Positions 62,150 to 64,000 of a DNA stretch of 64,000 nucleotides are shown here, one piece after another. The notes under the pieces are model-generated. The model worked only from the letters and a program-made list of their open reading frames with translations. It did not search any database and was not told the origin of the DNA. Location of the stretch: assembly GCA_951217055.1 (NCBI GenBank), contig OX578282.1, positions 70,647,092 through 70,711,091 on the forward strand. Reading direction: 5' to 3'. This DNA comes from Gerris lacustris. Lineage: Eukaryota; Arthropoda; Insecta; Hemiptera; Gerridae. Position 1 is the stretch's first letter; each line of letters begins with the position of its first letter. Both the position numbers and the translations under genes were made by a program.

Positions 62150-64000
62150 CTAATCAGTGTAGGCTCAAAGAAAGAATGATTTATTTAGTAATGTAAATAT
62201 AACAAGTTAACATCAAAATATTGCATTGACATCATGTCAGCCAGTTATCTGACATTTCTCCCCCTCAGCTCTTTCCTTGGTCTTAGTTGGGAGGCGTGTC
62301 TTCTCTGCTGCCGACCGTTCAGCAACACAACATAGGAAAGAGGTCCAGTTACCTTCAGTACTTCACCTTCAGTGTAGCCTTTCTTGTCTGTGTTCTGTAC
62401 CCAGACCTTTTCCCCCAGTTTAAAGTGTTTATCCCTTTTTCCTCTATCGTGATATCTCTTCTGCCCTGCTAGTGCTACATCAATATCTCTTGAAATGTCG
62501 GGTTTCAAGAGGCTCAATGTTGTTCTCATCTGTCTCCCAAGTAATAATTCAGACGGTGTCCTCCCTGTCGTTTTATGTGGAGTCGACCTGTAACTCATTA
62601 AGAATTTTGATAATCTAGAATTTACGTCCAGTCTGTCTTGTTTTGATGCCTTGAAACGTCTTTTAAAAGTTTGAACTGCTCTTTCGGCAAGACCATTACT
62701 TTTAGGATGATAAGGGGAAGTTGTAATGTGTTTAACATTCAGATTTTTACAGAAGTCTTTAAAAGATTAGATGTCAGTTGCGGTCCATTGTCCGAGACTA
62801 TAAGTTTTGGTAGTCCAAACCTGGCGAAAATATCTTGAAGAGCTTCTATTGTTTTTGTTGTTGTTATGCTATTCATAGGGACAACCTCTAACCATTTACT
62901 TGTTGCGTCTACAAGAATTAACCAATATTTGCCTTCATAAGGCCCAGCAAAGTCTATATGGACTCTTGACCAGATTTCAGAGGGAACAGACCAGGAGTAC
63001 AGCGGAACATCTGGATCACTAGGACGATTTTCTTGACATTGCCTGCATGTCCTTACATAATTATCAATATCTTCGTCTATTTTCGGCCACCATACATGAA
63101 ATCTAGCCGTTGAACGCATTGCCGCCACACCTGGGTGACCCTCGTGTAAGATGTTCAAAATTTTTTCTCGTAGTCGCCGTGGTGTTACAATCCTTCCTTT
63201 CCATAATAATGTTTTATCTTCGTACGATAGTTCTTCTCTCTTGTCAAAATAAAGTAACAGGTCTTTCTGTATGTCTTTCTTTTCAGGCCATCCCTTTTCT
63301 AAGAACGAAATGATAGCTTGAAGTTGAAGATCTTTTGTCGTATGTTCTTTCAAAATGTTCCTTGATATTGTTATGTCGTCTAATCGTAATTGTAAAATTT
63401 GTCTGCCATATTCACGCCCATCTTTTTCTTTTTTATCATTCAGAGGTAGCCTAGAAAGCATGTCTGCCCCCGCGTTATCAACTCCCTTCACATGTTGCAC
63501 TTCATATGAATAAGCACTTAAGATTAACGCCCACCTTGTAATTCTATTCGCAGTCATTTTCGGGATTTCACAATTTTCTCCGAACAATCTAACTAGAGGT
63601 TTGTGATCCGTCCTAAGAATAAAATGACGTCCTAACAAGTACTCATGAAATTTTGTCACCGCAAATATAATGCCTAATGCTTCTCTATCTATTACCGAAT
63701 ATTGTTTTTCTGCTTTATTTAAAGACCTAGATGCATATGCAATTGGTTTTTCAATGCCGTTGTCACATTTATGAGCTAAAACTGCCCCTATGCCATTTTC
63801 GCTCGCATCGGAAGAAACTATAATCGGTAATTTTGGATCATAATGAACTAAAGTGTCGGTTGAAGTTAACATCTGCTTTAGTTTGTTTACTATCTCAGTA
63901 TCTTTTCCCGTCCAATGCCACCTGCAACCCTTTTTTAAAAATCTATGTAATGGCGCACAAATACATTGCAAATTTGGAATAAATTTTTGGTAATAGTTTA
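62150..64000 (-). mobile_element. Second Ty3/gypsy retrotransposon, 3' part
   Basis: Pol in minus orientation runs off the right edge. The polypurine tract GAGGGGGAGAAA is followed by TGTCAG (minus strand at 62254), the probable start of the 3' LTR. The LTR outer end is not certain. Confidence 0.8.
62245..64000 (-). pseudogene. Gypsy Pol fragment: RT end, RNase H, integrase; one frameshift
   Basis: From the right edge the frame is open through the end of RT (CAPLHRFLKKG) and RNase H, with SSDASENGIGAVLAH, VIDREALGIIFAV and TDHKPL. The integrase zinc finger follows (HEGHPGVAAMRST...CRQCQENRPS), then catalytic Asp residues in VHIDFAGPY and IVSDNGPQL. The frame stops at about 62740, and the rest of the integrase (third catalytic residue and a C-terminal SYRSTPHKTTGRTPSELLLG plus SH3-like domain) continues in another frame to 62245. 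A single-base loss in the T-rich run near 62757-62763 explains this. The stop lies inside the LTR. Not the same family as 17863-22283. Confidence 0.87.

Noticed and set aside
62143..62254. A 110-bp complete LTR of the right-edge gypsy element
   Set aside because: Only the inner border is supported; the outer border cannot be fixed without the other LTR.

Overview
The window is a piece of a large, AT-rich, repeat-dense eukaryotic genome, most likely an arthropod. The reasons are insect-type TCAGT initiators, tRNA-derived SINEs, Jockey/I-like LINEs, hAT, piggyBac, Helitron and Ty3/gypsy elements, and a Polinton of the kind common in arthropod genomes. No ordinary host gene could be recognised. 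I cannot name the species.

Positions 1 to about 12848 are most of a Polinton/Maverick (polintovirus- or adintovirus-like element), all on the + strand and cut by the left window edge. Gene order is: protein-primed DNA polymerase B (in two frames), PLA2-like/hydrophobic virion protein, adenain-like protease, penton, double-jelly-roll major capsid protein, a family of unknown function, packaging ATPase, a broken conserved gene, DDE integrase with chromodomain, an unknown acidic protein, a tandem pair of small Cys-rich genes (the second broken), and a small OB-like protein. It carries both a replication/integration set and a full capsid set. Many genes are preceded by the same core promoter: a TATA-like box 31-35 nt before a TCAGT-type initiator. 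The copy is degenerate: a frameshift in polB, an in-frame TGA at 8497 and an in-frame TAG at 11971.

Positions 12850-26850 are a patchwork of one repeat family. Its hallmark is a CpG-rich near-palindromic 20-mer (core GCTCGCTACGCTCGC) repeated about every 65 bp in AT-rich DNA, in forward and inverted arrays, with modules carrying GGCCGCCATCTTG. Three later insertions can be delimited by target-site duplications, two of them with paralogous empty sites inside the window: a 5'-truncated RNase H LINE (14860-16482), a nearly intact Ty3/gypsy LTR retrotransposon (17863-22283), and a 613-bp piggyBac-like element (23235-23847).

Positions 30264-41744 are a 51-bp satellite of about 196 copies, split by a truncated LINE (35325-36810) and showing nested higher-order duplications in exact multiples of 51 bp. 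It begins about 30 bp after a Helitron-like 3' end.

Positions 42200-62240 hold nested small transposons: five hAT-like elements with perfect 8-bp duplications, a SINE with a (CTA)n tail, an inverted pair of Tc1/mariner-like MITEs, a 98-bp-arm hairpin with a hammerhead-like core, a full-length LINE with two intact ORFs and a 13-bp duplication (51902-57015), dispersed repeats, and a Helitron-like element carrying other insertions. The right edge (62150-64000) is the 3' part of a second Ty3/gypsy element with a frameshifted integrase.
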